Source: JBKPDV01 sp046728075
GTDB taxonomy: Bacteria > Acidobacteriota > Thermoanaerobaculia > UBA5066 > Gp7-AA6
NCBI GenBank assembly: GCA_046728075.1
Contig: JBKPDV010000025.1
Span: 1 to 24,562 of the forward strand
Direction of reading: 5' to 3'
Length of the DNA: 24,562 nt
The notes under the pieces are model-generated. The model saw only the letters and a list, made by a program, of their open reading frames with translations, had not been told where the DNA came from and made no database searches. This document shows positions 7,741 to 14,766 of the stretch, in pieces. How positions within the stretch are numbered: position 1 is the stretch's first letter; each line of letters starts with the position of its first letter. The position numbers and the translations under genes are program-made.

Positions 7741-7770
7741 TTCGTTTTGTCCGGTCCTATAGTGTATAAA
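7741..7770 (+). promoter_or_regulatory. Candidate promoter for the zinc-ribbon gene pair
   Basis: TATAAA at 7765-7770 lies in the only AT-rich patch of the region. A poor -35 (TTCGTT, 7741-7746) lies 18 bp upstream. The leader to the ATG at 7907 would be about 130 nt. Weak evidence. Confidence 0.25.
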
Positions 7771-7906
7771 AAAGATCAGACCCCACTCGCGCCGCGTTTC
7801 GAGGTCGGGACCGTGGTAGGCTGAAGGCCTCCGATCCCCTCGACGGCCCACGCGTGCCCGTTGGGTTGCGCCCGTCGCCGGCCGTCGGCGAGAAAGTGGG
7901 TGCGTC

Positions 7907-8089
7907 ATGGAAGCCGCCAATCGGAACTGGACCTGCAGGAATTGCGGCCGGAGCAACAAGACCCCCGTGGAGCTCGATGGAACGGTGAAGTGCGAATTCT
8001 GCGCGAACGTGATGAGAATCCAACCCAGCAGGAGCCGCGGCGGGGAGACCCCAGGCCAACTTTCCCGCTTCCCCCAGCGAACGCCATGA
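7907..8089 (+). CDS. Small zinc-ribbon protein
   Basis: A 60-aa protein with two CxxC pairs: CRNC at residues 10-13 and CEFC at residues 29-32. They are separated by 15 residues containing a basic turn (GRSNKTPVELDG), a typical zinc-ribbon layout. The tail is basic and probably disordered. Such proteins bind RNA, DNA or protein partners; nothing here decides which. The ribosome site is weak (AAAGTGGG, 6 bases before the ATG). The stop overlaps the next gene's ATG at 8086-8089 (ATGA), so the two are translationally coupled. Confidence comes from the motif and the coupling rather than from length. Confidence 0.7.
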   Translation: MEAANRNWTCRNCGRSNKTPVELDGTVKCEFCANVMRIQPSRSRGGETPGQLSRFPQRTP

Positions 8090-8319
8090 GCTCGCATGAG
8101 CCTCAAATTCAGCTCGAGATTGACCCGCTCTTGTCGGAGCCTTACGTCGTGTATCTTTTCGGGCAGCTCAACGCGCGTCAGGAAGCGCGCCATTTCCCGA
8201 CGCCGGAAGCCCTTCTTTCCTGCTTGAAAGCGCAGTTCGGTGTGGACCCGCACACAGCCGAACACGCCGTGACCGACCTTCGAAAGCGGGGCAGGGCGCA
8301 GATTCATCGCGCGCGCTGA
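8086..8319 (+). CDS. 77-aa protein of unknown function, coupled to the zinc ribbon
   Basis: It starts at the ATG inside the ATGA overlap with the zinc-ribbon gene. The product is small and mixed alpha/beta: an acidic-hydrophobic N-terminus (QIQLEIDPLLSEPYVVYLFG), a central helix (TPEALLSCLKAQFGV) and a basic C-terminus (LRKRGRAQIHRAR). There is no signal peptide or transmembrane segment. Balanced composition and the coupling support it as real. I do not recognise the family. A regulatory or nucleic-acid-associated role alongside the zinc ribbon is possible but unsupported. Confidence 0.65.
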   Translation: MSSHEPQIQLEIDPLLSEPYVVYLFGQLNARQEARHFPTPEALLSCLKAQFGVDPHTAEHAVTDLRKRGRAQIHRAR

Positions 8320-8428
8320 CGCGATCAAACCCTTCGCCCCCGGGCAGTTAACCTCCCGCCTCCGCCCCTCTCTCTTATCCCTGACTCTGCGATTTCCGTC
8401 GATACGGCAATTCCGACCGTGCCCGGTA

Positions 8429-8463
8429 TGTTACAATACAAAGTCATTTGTAATTCAAAGTCA
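8429..8463 (+). promoter_or_regulatory. AT-rich promoter region with direct and inverted repeats
   Basis: TGTTACAAT at 8429-8437 fits an extended -10 (TGn then TACAAT). Overlapping and following it are two CAAAGTCA direct repeats (8439-8446 and 8456-8463, 17 bp apart). There is also an inverted pair TTACAA/TTGTAA (8431-8436 and 8448-8453). The patch is sharply more AT-rich than its surroundings and lies 40-75 bp before the ATG at 8504. The repeat layout suggests a regulator binding site at the transcription start. Confidence 0.4.
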
Positions 8464-8503
8464 ATGGCACTTCTACGAGCCTGAGAGAACGAGAAGGGGA
8501 GCG

Positions 8504-8710
8504 ATGGACCAGGACAATCGGCCGAGCGATTCCTTTGAACCGAAGCGCGGAGGAGACCCTTCCCGGCCCATCGGGCCGCAGCCGAGAGATGGTTTGGGTC
8601 TCGAAGCGGAAGCGCTTTCTCCCGACGAGCGCCGGACACTGGCGTCCCTGCAAAGCATCATGGCCAAAGAGAAGTTCCTCAAGGGTCGCCGCCGCGCCCG
8701 AAGGGACTGA
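8504..8710 (+). CDS. 68-aa hydrophilic protein of unknown function
   Basis: A short, soluble, highly charged protein. The first half is rich in Asp, Pro, Arg and Gly and probably disordered. The second half (LSPDERRTLASLQSIMAKEKFLKGRRRARRD) is predicted helical with a strongly basic end. GGGGAG lies two to three bases before the ATG, and a plausible promoter lies upstream (8429-8437). It is followed 48 bp later by the secreted coiled-coil gene, so the two probably share a transcript. No family is recognised. Confidence 0.6.
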   Translation: MDQDNRPSDSFEPKRGGDPSRPIGPQPRDGLGLEAEALSPDERRTLASLQSIMAKEKFLKGRRRARRD

Positions 8711-8758
8711 CTCCGAAACCTTTCTCCGAGGCCATCGTCTCTCCGCCGGGGGGACAAG

Positions 8759-9400
8759 ATGACCGCGGTGAGATTCACGCTGCCGATCGCTACCCTGCTT
8801 CTCGCGGTCTCCGCTCCGGCGGGAGGGATGGTCGGCGCCCGAACGGCCCGGACGGTGATTCACGCATCGCAGGACTCGGATGCCTATGTGCTGTCGCTCG
8901 GAAAGAGCTCCTGGTGCACGAACCTCTCCCTGGAGAAGATGCAGGGTTTGCGCAAGCGGTTCACCGGAGACTTTCTCTGGCTTCGGCGGGGGAAAGAGGC
9001 GTTTCTCGTGCGCGATCCGGAAACGCTGCGGCAGGTCCAAACGCTGTTCGACCCGCTGCGCGCGCTCGAGCCGGGTCGCGCGGCCCTGGAGCGGCTTCGA
9101 GCTCCGTTGGAACGCCGTGAGGATGCTCTGGATCGCGAGCAGGAGGCTCTCGATCGTGAGGCCGATCGTCTGTCCGACCGCAAGAGAGACAGGGCCGCCG
9201 GAGCTCGCGAGGATCTGGATCGCCGGCGGCGGGCGCTCCAGGAGCGGATGCGTGCCCTCGAGAAGGAGGAGAAGCAAGTTGAGGCGCTCGAGAATGCCCT
9301 GGAGGAGAAACAGGAGGCGCTCGAGAAATACGCCGAAGGTGAGCTCTGGCGCCTGATCGACGCCTTTGTCGCGCGCGGCATCGCCAAGCCAATCGACTGA
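8759..9400 (+). CDS. Secreted coiled-coil protein
   Basis: A 213-aa protein with a signal peptide at residues 1-22 (FTLPIATLLLAVSAPAGG). A compact segment follows at ~40-100, with KRFTGDFLWLRRGKEAFLV then RDPETL. A long Glu/Arg/Leu heptad region at ~100-195 (ALDREQEALDREADRLSDR and similar) must form a coiled coil. The end is amphipathic (LWRLIDAFVARGIAKP). From memory, similar GDF-W-R-GKEY-V-RD segments plus a coiled coil and a terminal LIDEAI-like helix occur in Acidobacteriota envelope or BlaR1/M56-associated proteins; I cannot verify homology here. GGGGG lies six bases before the ATG. Likely periplasmic. Confidence 0.8.
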   Translation: MTAVRFTLPIATLLLAVSAPAGGMVGARTARTVIHASQDSDAYVLSLGKSSWCTNLSLEKMQGLRKRFTGDFLWLRRGKEAFLVRDPETLRQVQTLFDPLRALEPGRAALERLRAPLERREDALDREQEALDREADRLSDRKRDRAAGAREDLDRRRRALQERMRALEKEEKQVEALENALEEKQEALEKYAEGELWRLIDAFVARGIAKPID

Positions 9401-9907
9401 CCTCAGTCGCGCCAGCCGCGGGAGCGACGCGGCGAGCAAGCTGGATCGACGCGAGGGTCCTGGTTCAGAAGTTCGTTGACTCATCGCCCCGGCGTCGGGC
9501 CGTCCCCTCGTCGGCACGCTCCGGCCCGGCCGCCCCGAGTCAGAACCGGGCCGTCGCTGGAACGCTCGTCGCAGTCCTCGTGAGGCGCAAGCTCTTTTCC
9601 GCCACGCTCCTCGCTCATCGCCGCCAGCGGGAGACGACCCGCCGCCGGGGCTCTCTCTTTGACTAAGTCACGATGAGAGCCCGGAGACGCCGGCGTTGCC
9701 CGGCGGCGGCCCTGTCCGAGGGCACACACCACCAGAGGAAACAAGCCGACGACGCCTCTGTGCCCGAGTGACCGGAGCGGCGGCCTGGTTCTTTCTCTTC
9801 GGGGCCTGGCCGCCGCGTGCCGCCAAAGGGCAATGACGGCGACTCCGGGCGGCCTTCTGCGCCCAGCTCACCGGACGCTCTTGTCAGCGAATCTCTGGGG
9901 CAGGACG
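9401..9907. other. Intergenic region between convergent genes
   Basis: I see no supportable gene in these 507 bp; short open frames on the minus strand are Arg-rich and lack ribosome sites. A strong inverted repeat (GCGGCGGCC 9777-9785, GGCCGCCGC 9808-9816, 22-nt loop) lies 92-131 bp downstream of the kinase stop. It could help end transcription, but no T-run follows it on either strand. The length of empty sequence is unusual for this compact window and might be a decayed gene. Confidence 0.4.
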
Positions 9908-12241
9908 TCAGGTTCTTTCGCCGGAGCGGAGATCTTTCCAGAGGGCGCGGTAGCCGCCGCACTCGGCGCGTAGTTGGTCCATCAATCCGACGAAACGCGA
10001 CTGGGAGCGGATCGATTCGAGCAGGGGATCTCTCTCGAAGAAGGGATGACAGGGAAACCCATTGTGGGCGGCATCGGTCAGCCAATCGAGCGCCGCTTCG
10101 TAGTCTCCCATCAGCGCGTAGGCGCAGGCGACGTCATATTGGGCGTGATGATAGTGGCCGAAGGCCTTCCGATTGCGGACCGTCCATTCGATCTCGTCAC
10201 GGGCGCTGTCTGGCTTGCCTTCGAGCGCCGCAACGACCGCGTGAACGCTGTGGAAGAGCGCGTCATGCCCCATCTCGTGTCCGGCCGCCTCGATCGTCTG
10301 GGCGGCGGCAGCGTGGTCTCCCGATCGGATCAGTGCGTGGGCGAGCTGGTACTGGGCCCACGTCTGGTGGGCGCGGGGAGCTGCAGTTTGGGACAAGTCG
10401 ATGGCTTCCCGCCAGCGGCCTTCGAACAGGCGGCCAAGCCCGATGTGAACTTTCCCGATCAAGTCCGCGGGGTTGATGGCGAGCGACTGCTCGAGCTCGC
10501 TGGAACCCTCCGAGAGCATTCCGAGATGCAGAAGCACGATTCCCAGCCAGTGATGCGCTTCGTTCAGGCTCGGCCGTGCAGCCGCGGCGGCCGAGAATTC
10601 CCGAAGCGCCGCCATGTGGTCGAAACCGCGTTGCGGGCTCCAGACGAGCCGTCCCTTCAGGTATCGCCCCTCGGGAAGATGGGGATCAATTGCGAGGGCT
10701 CTTTGCGACATCTCGACGGCGCGCTCGTACCAGCCGCCTTCGGGATCGAACGTGAACGCCATCCGCGCGTAGGCATCGGCGAGCCCGACGAGGGGAAGAG
10801 CAGAGGAGGCGTCAATGGAGCGAGCCTTCTCGAAGGCTTCGATCGCCGCGTGGACCTGCGGCAGACTCTCCTGCAGCAGATGGACGCGCCCCTTTAAATA
10901 GAGCTCGTAGGCGCCCGCGGCAGGCTGAACGGCACGCCCTAGCCGTCGCTCGTCGGCGGGAGTCAGCTCCACCTCGAGCGCCTCCGCGATCTTGCGCGAG
11001 ACCTGGTCTTGCATCCTGAAGATGTCGTCGAGCGACGTGTCGATCTTGGCACCCCAAAGGGACTGACCCTCCTCCGTCCGGACGAGCTGCACGGTTACGC
11101 GCAGCCGCGAGCCCGCGCGTTGGAAGCTTCCGTCCACGACGGCGTCGACTCCGAGCGCGCGCCCCGCTTCCTCCGGGGAGGCCATGCGGTCGCGGTAAGA
11201 GAGGATGGCCGAGGTCGGACGCACGAGGAGCGAGCGGACGAGAGCGAGCTCGGTGATCGTCGCGTCCGCGAGGCCGAGACCGAGGTCGGCGCTGTCCTGG
11301 TCGCGAGACAGGTCCTTGAAGGGGAGCACGGCGACGGAGCGCCGCCCTCCGTCCGGCGTCTTCCCGGCAGGCGGAGTCTCCGTCGGGCGCTGCGGCCCGG
11401 CGTAAGCCTCGAGAGCGAACGCGATGTCGAGCGCGCTCTGGAAGCGATCCTCGCGGTTCTTCTCCATGCAGCGGCGGGCGATCCGCTCGAGCGGAGCGAG
11501 CGAGCCGCGCACGTTCTCGGGCAGATCCGGCGGCTCCTGATTGAGAACGGCGGTCAGCGCCTCGAACGGCGAGTCGCCCTGAAACGCACGGCGGCCGGCG
11601 ATGGCCTCGTAGAGCACTGCGCCAAAGGAGAAGATGTCGGAGCGGTGGTCCGCCGAGAGCCCGCGAACCTGCTCGGGGGACATGTAGCCGACGCTTCCCA
11701 GGATCACGCCGGGTTGCGTCAGACCCCCGGTCGAACCGGCTGCGGCGGAAGGCCCCGGCGATGCCTCTTTTGCCAGGCCGAAATCGAGGATCTTCACGCC
11801 GCCGTCTCGGGTTCGGAAGAGGTTTTCCGGCTTGAGATCGCGGTGCACGATCCCGCGGGCGTGGGCCGCGGCAAGGCCTCGAGCCACTTGAGTCATGGCG
11901 TCGACTGCCTTACGAGCCGGCAGTGGTCCGGAGGCGAACCATTCGCGGAACGTTGCGCCTTCCAGCAGCTCCAGCACGGCATAGGCAATCGGCCCGTCGC
12001 TGTCGAAATCATGGATGCCGAGCACGTTGGGATGGGAAAGCGCGGCCGCGGCCCGCGCCTCGCGCTCGAAGCGCGCGAGCGCTTCCGAATCCCGCGCGAG
12101 CTCCTCGGGCAGCACCTTGATCGCAACGTCACGCCCGAGCCTCGAGTCGCGCGCGCGGTAGACCTCCCCCATGCCGCCGGCGCCGAGCGAAGAAAGAATC
12201 TCGTAGGAGCCCAGTCGCGCTCCCGATGACAAAGCCCCCAT
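9908..12241 (-). CDS. Ser/Thr protein kinase with TolB/FlgO-like and TPR regions
   Basis: A 777-aa cytosolic signalling protein. Residues ~13-275 are a complete Hanks-type kinase: P-loop GAGGMGEVY (20-28 region), Lys42 (VAIKVL), catalytic HRDLKPEN (Asp135), DFG (Asp153) and SPEQVRG in the activation segment. Residues ~295-420 (RSVAVLPFKDLS, LGVDAVVDGSFQ, RVTVQLVRTEEGQSLW) resemble the FlgO/TolB-N-like module seen in such kinases and in CadC-like cyclase regulators. From ~430 on, tetratricopeptide repeats run to the end (LALVGLADAYARMAF-type and ALDWLTDAAHNG-type helices). No transmembrane helix separates kinase and TPR, unlike many relatives. I prefer the ATG at 12241; a GTG at 12256 is the alternative. 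Kinase-TPR proteins are expanded in Acidobacteriota. Targets are unknown. Confidence 0.93.
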   Translation of the reverse strand: MGALSSGARLGSYEILSSLGAGGMGEVYRARDSRLGRDVAIKVLPEELARDSEALARFEREARAAAALSHPNVLGIHDFDSDGPIAYAVLELLEGATFREWFASGPLPARKAVDAMTQVARGLAAAHARGIVHRDLKPENLFRTRDGGVKILDFGLAKEASPGPSAAAGSTGGLTQPGVILGSVGYMSPEQVRGLSADHRSDIFSFGAVLYEAIAGRRAFQGDSPFEALTAVLNQEPPDLPENVRGSLAPLERIARRCMEKNREDRFQSALDIAFALEAYAGPQRPTETPPAGKTPDGGRRSVAVLPFKDLSRDQDSADLGLGLADATITELALVRSLLVRPTSAILSYRDRMASPEEAGRALGVDAVVDGSFQRAGSRLRVTVQLVRTEEGQSLWGAKIDTSLDDIFRMQDQVSRKIAEALEVELTPADERRLGRAVQPAAGAYELYLKGRVHLLQESLPQVHAAIEAFEKARSIDASSALPLVGLADAYARMAFTFDPEGGWYERAVEMSQRALAIDPHLPEGRYLKGRLVWSPQRGFDHMAALREFSAAAAARPSLNEAHHWLGIVLLHLGMLSEGSSELEQSLAINPADLIGKVHIGLGRLFEGRWREAIDLSQTAAPRAHQTWAQYQLAHALIRSGDHAAAAQTIEAAGHEMGHDALFHSVHAVVAALEGKPDSARDEIEWTVRNRKAFGHYHHAQYDVACAYALMGDYEAALDWLTDAAHNGFPCHPFFERDPLLESIRSQSRFVGLMDQLRAECGGYRALWKDLRSGERT

Positions 12242-12487
12242 TGCGGCAGAGTACACCGCACGTCGCTTCCGCTCGATCGGGATCTGGCTTCGCCACCGGC
12301 GCGCGGCTCGCCCAAAGGGGCTCGACCGCGCGCCTGATCCCTCCCTCGCTCACGCTCCCGCGGCGCGCGCCTCCTCCCCTCTGGGAGACTTCGCGCGCCG
12401 CGAACCGATGTCGCGTTGTGGCGGAGCCGAGAAAACTGTTGGCTCTATTTCTCTCGACGCCGGTCGCATACCGGGGCCCCGGAGCTC

Positions 12488-13477
12488 CTATGGCGTTCGT
12501 GGGGGGCGGGGCTGGAGGCCGAGGTGGGCGAGAGCGCCGCGGTCCTTTTCGGAGTGGAGGCGCCAGTACTGCAGCCGTTCGCCGCCGAGAAGAGACGCCT
12601 TTTCCCCGTCGCTCGTTTCCCACTCGACGAGGCGGTGGGGCTCCGCGGTCTCGACGGAGATCTTCCATGTCGGACCGCCGGCGATCTCGACTGACCGGCG
12701 GTTGACTTCGAAGGTCCCGGCGGGAACGGTGATTCGGGAAGGCGCCGCTTCGCGAGAGAGGATCGCCTTCTCGAGCTCGATGGGCCGGTGGTTCAATCTC
12801 GCAGTCCGGATCGACTGGACAAGCGAGACCTCGCGCCGCTCGCCCGGCGCGAGCACCGGAGCCGCAAAACCCCGCGCCCAGAGAAGAAGTGCGTCGCTCG
12901 CCAGCGCATCGGCCGGCACGGCGAGCTCGCGCGACTGGTCTGCCTCTCCGTCGAAGTAGCTGTGGGTCGAGAGACGCGCCGAACCCGCGTCGAAGAGGAG
13001 CTGACCGTAGGTGTCGCCGCACCATTCCTGAGAGGAAAAGGAGACTTTGGTCGCGCTGCCGGCCGGGCGCCCATTGACCGGCGCCAGAGCGACGAACGCG
13101 CTCGTCATCAGGTTGTAGTCGTAGATACCGGTCGAAAAGTCCTGCACGAGATTGAGCTTCATCACCGGAAATTCATCGGATTTGGGATGTTTTCCCGGAT
13201 CCGATTTGACGCGCGCCGAATTGGAAAACGTTTCGGTGACGAAGACGACGACGGCGATTCCCTTCCTCAGCTCGCCGTATCGGGGGAAGGTGAGATCGTA
13301 GCCGGAGACCTCCCCCTTTCCATCGCCCCATCGTTTCCAGAACTCTTCCCCGAAGACGGGCGAAGAGCCGAGGACCGCCGGCACCGATGCCGGAACAGAG
13401 CGATGCGCCGCGACCGCCAAAACGGCGAACGCGACCGCCAGGGAAACTGCCAGTGACTTTCGATGATTTCGGAACAT
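12488..13477 (-). CDS. Secreted conserved hypothetical protein
   Basis: A 329-aa protein. I chose the ATG at 13477 because GAGGA lies six bases upstream and the product then begins with a good signal peptide (MFRNHRKSLAVSLAVAFAVLAVAA). An upstream in-frame start would put an Arg-rich stretch before it. The mature part contains EEFWKRWGDGKGEVSGYDL, VVVFVTETF, DFSTGIYDYNLMTSAFV and SSQEWCGDTYGQ. From memory these match a conserved envelope family found in Bacteroidota and Acidobacteriota, often mislabelled as a septum-formation inhibitor. The remainder is beta-rich. No catalytic motif is apparent. A terminator hairpin just upstream (13563-13594) separates it from the next gene, so it needs its own promoter. 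Confidence 0.87.
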   Translation of the reverse strand: MFRNHRKSLAVSLAVAFAVLAVAAHRSVPASVPAVLGSSPVFGEEFWKRWGDGKGEVSGYDLTFPRYGELRKGIAVVVFVTETFSNSARVKSDPGKHPKSDEFPVMKLNLVQDFSTGIYDYNLMTSAFVALAPVNGRPAGSATKVSFSSQEWCGDTYGQLLFDAGSARLSTHSYFDGEADQSRELAVPADALASDALLLWARGFAAPVLAPGERREVSLVQSIRTARLNHRPIELEKAILSREAAPSRITVPAGTFEVNRRSVEIAGGPTWKISVETAEPHRLVEWETSDGEKASLLGGERLQYWRLHSEKDRGALAHLGLQPRPPRTP

Positions 13478-13562
13478 AGTCTGTCCTCGCAGGCATCTTA
13501 ACCGCCGGTCGAGCCGCCGCACCTTCCGCAAAGGAACTTCTGAGGCACACGGGGACCGAACC

Positions 13563-13594
13563 AAAAAGAAGAGGCGGGGACGAGCCCCGCCTTT
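13563..13594 (-). terminator. Intrinsic terminator of the Pro/Ala-rich protein gene
   Basis: On the minus strand, GGCGGGG and CCCCGCC form a perfect 7-bp stem around a 5-nt loop (13573-13591). TCTTCTTTTT follows directly. It lies about 25 bp after the stop of the gene ending at 13617. This is the clearest terminator in the window. Confidence 0.8.
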
Positions 13595-13616
13595 GAGGGT
13601 ACCGATTGTGCCCGTG

Positions 13617-14339
13617 TCAGGAATGACGCGGATGCACGATCGGGTGGGATCCGGTGATGTTCCGGTCGTAGATCGACACGTTCTCCTCGCGACGCCGGCG
13701 CATAATCATCGTGACGATCCCGGCGAGCCCTGCCACCGCGATCGCTCCGAGGACCCAGGTTCCGACGCTCGAGCCCTGCCGCGCTGGAGTTTTCTCGGAG
13801 GCGGGTTCCACGGGCGACGCCACCTCGGGCGCGGGCGGATTCAGGGGAACAGCCGGCTCGGCCGTGGCGGCGGTTCCGGAAGGAGGCGTCGATCCTGTGT
13901 TGCCGGAGTTATCGATCGCGGCGGAGCCGGCCGCGGCCGCGCCCGCCTTCTCGCGGGACTGATCGCTCGAGGATTCCGCGGGCTTCGATTCCGCGGGCTT
14001 CTTGACGCTCTTCTTGGAAGACGTCTGCTTGGGCGAGGTCTGCTGCGTCGACTTGGTCGACTTGATCGTCGTCGTGTCAACGGAAGGCGCCGGCGCAGGC
14101 TGCGGAGCCGTATCCACGGCCGGCGGCGGAGCGGGTTGTGTGTCGGCGGGTTCGACCGTTTTCGCGCTCGTCGGGTTGGACGGCGGAGCCTGATCGGACG
14201 GCGCCGGCGGCACTGGAGCCGGCGTTGCGACCGGCAGTGGCGGCGCGGGATTGGGATTCTGCGGTGGGGATTGCGCGACAGCTGCGACGGCCGCTGAAAA
14301 CACCAGAGCTGCGAGCAAGAGTCGACACGAGGATCGCAT
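13617..14339 (-). CDS. Pro/Ala/Ser-rich exported stalk protein with C-terminal membrane anchor
   Basis: A 240-aa protein with a strong ribosome site (AAGGAG seven bases before the ATG at 14339). The signal peptide covers residues 1-22 (LLLAALVFSAAVAAVAQ). Then come ~160 residues of low complexity: Pro/Ala-rich (25-85), Thr/Lys/Ser-rich (88-130, TKSTQQTSPKQTSSKKSVKK) and Pro/Ala/Glu-rich. A helix follows at ~193-211 (VGTWVLGAIAVAGLAGIVTMIM), flanked by RRRREE and a short polar tail. The layout predicts a flexible periplasmic stalk anchored at its C-terminus. Low complexity prevents a family call. It may span the envelope or act as a spacer. It has its own terminator (13563-13594). Confidence 0.82.
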   Translation of the reverse strand: MRSSCRLLLAALVFSAAVAAVAQSPPQNPNPAPPLPVATPAPVPPAPSDQAPPSNPTSAKTVEPADTQPAPPPAVDTAPQPAPAPSVDTTTIKSTKSTQQTSPKQTSSKKSVKKPAESKPAESSSDQSREKAGAAAAGSAAIDNSGNTGSTPPSGTAATAEPAVPLNPPAPEVASPVEPASEKTPARQGSSVGTWVLGAIAVAGLAGIVTMIMRRRREENVSIYDRNITGSHPIVHPRHS

Positions 14340-14427
14340 GGTGCTACTCCTTTTCGGTTTCCGAGACTCGCATCGCGAGCCTTCGATTTCCCTCGCGACC
14401 CGCGGCCTTGCGTCAGACCGCTCAGTC

Positions 14428-14446
14428 GCTGAACAATCTGTTAAGC
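14428..14446. repeat. Imperfect palindrome upstream of the stalk protein gene
   Basis: GCTGAACA-ATC-TGTTAAGC: seven of eight arm positions pair, with a 3-nt centre. It lies about 90-105 bp upstream of the stalk protein start, where an operator could act. No regulator is known. Confidence 0.35.
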
Positions 14447-14652
14447 AGCGAATTCCATGCCATTAACGGGGGTCTGAGGAGCCACGCTCGGGGAGCGTCA
14501 CGCGAGCGAAACGACGATTGGACCGGAGAAGGCCAGTCTCGCGGAGCTGGCGATCCGGACCAGCGGCATTGGCCTTCCTCCCGCTCTGGAATGCCTCGTG
14601 GCCAGGAGAGTTACTTGCGCGGCGCCCGGCGGTCGACGACGGCGGATAGGAC

Positions 14653-14675
14653 TAAAATCAACTGTTCTCGAGAAC
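14653..14675 (+). promoter_or_regulatory. Candidate -10 and perfect palindrome before the histidine kinase
   Basis: TAAAAT at 14653-14658 is a fair -10 box. Five bases later GTTCTCGAGAAC (14664-14675) is a perfect 12-bp palindrome placed where the transcript would start. No convincing -35 is present. A repressor site over the start point is inferred. The leader to the ATG at 14767 would be about 100 nt. Confidence 0.4.
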
Positions 14676-14766
14676 GACAAGGGATGCCATTTCCATCGAG
14701 TCCCATCTCCTGCTCGCCTGGCTCGTCGGGCGCGCTGGGCGCGGGCTCGCAACGCGGGTATCCACA

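Larger units (their letters stand above)
7442..7906. other. Intergenic region between divergent genes
   Basis: I see no convincing gene in these 465 bp. Open frames here have Arg/Ser-rich shadow composition. The region should hold the promoters of the regulator gene (- strand) and the zinc-ribbon gene (+ strand). It contains a short hairpin/palindrome CTGTCC-CGCA-GGACAG at 7660-7675. An unusually AT-rich patch lies at 7758-7776 (CTATAGTGTATAAAAAAGA), the best place for a -10 element. Confidence 0.5.
14340..14766. other. Intergenic region between divergent genes
   Basis: I see no supportable gene in these 427 bp. It must hold the promoters for the stalk protein (- strand) and the hybrid histidine kinase (+ strand). 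It carries two symmetric elements: an imperfect palindrome at 14428-14446 and a perfect 12-bp palindrome at 14664-14675 next to a TAAAAT box. Confidence 0.5.

Noticed and set aside
7758..7785. AT-rich tract followed by GATCAGACCCC, recalling REP/RAYT-associated sequence ends
   Set aside because: Only one copy is visible, with no inverted partner and no transposase; treated only as a possible promoter.
7375..8328. 317-codon minus-strand frame across the regulator-zinc ribbon intergenic region
   Set aside because: No coherent hydrophobic pattern or motif, overlaps the zinc-ribbon pair and the regulator; looks like chance.
11009..12229. 406-codon open frame antisense to the Ser/Thr kinase
   Set aside because: Shadow of the kinase codons; no ribosome site or domain.
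12471..12488. CCGGGGCCCCGG followed by GGAGCTCC palindromes at the secreted protein stop
   Set aside because: Short GC palindromes are frequent at this base composition, and no U-tract follows on the minus strand.
12129..13025. 298-codon minus-strand frame spanning the kinase start and the secreted protein gene
   Set aside because: Arg/Pro-rich translation overlapping two supported genes in another phase.
13841..14110. Apparent short repeats in the stalk protein gene
   Set aside because: They follow from Pro/Ala/Lys/Ser-rich coding sequence and are not CRISPR or mobile-element repeats.
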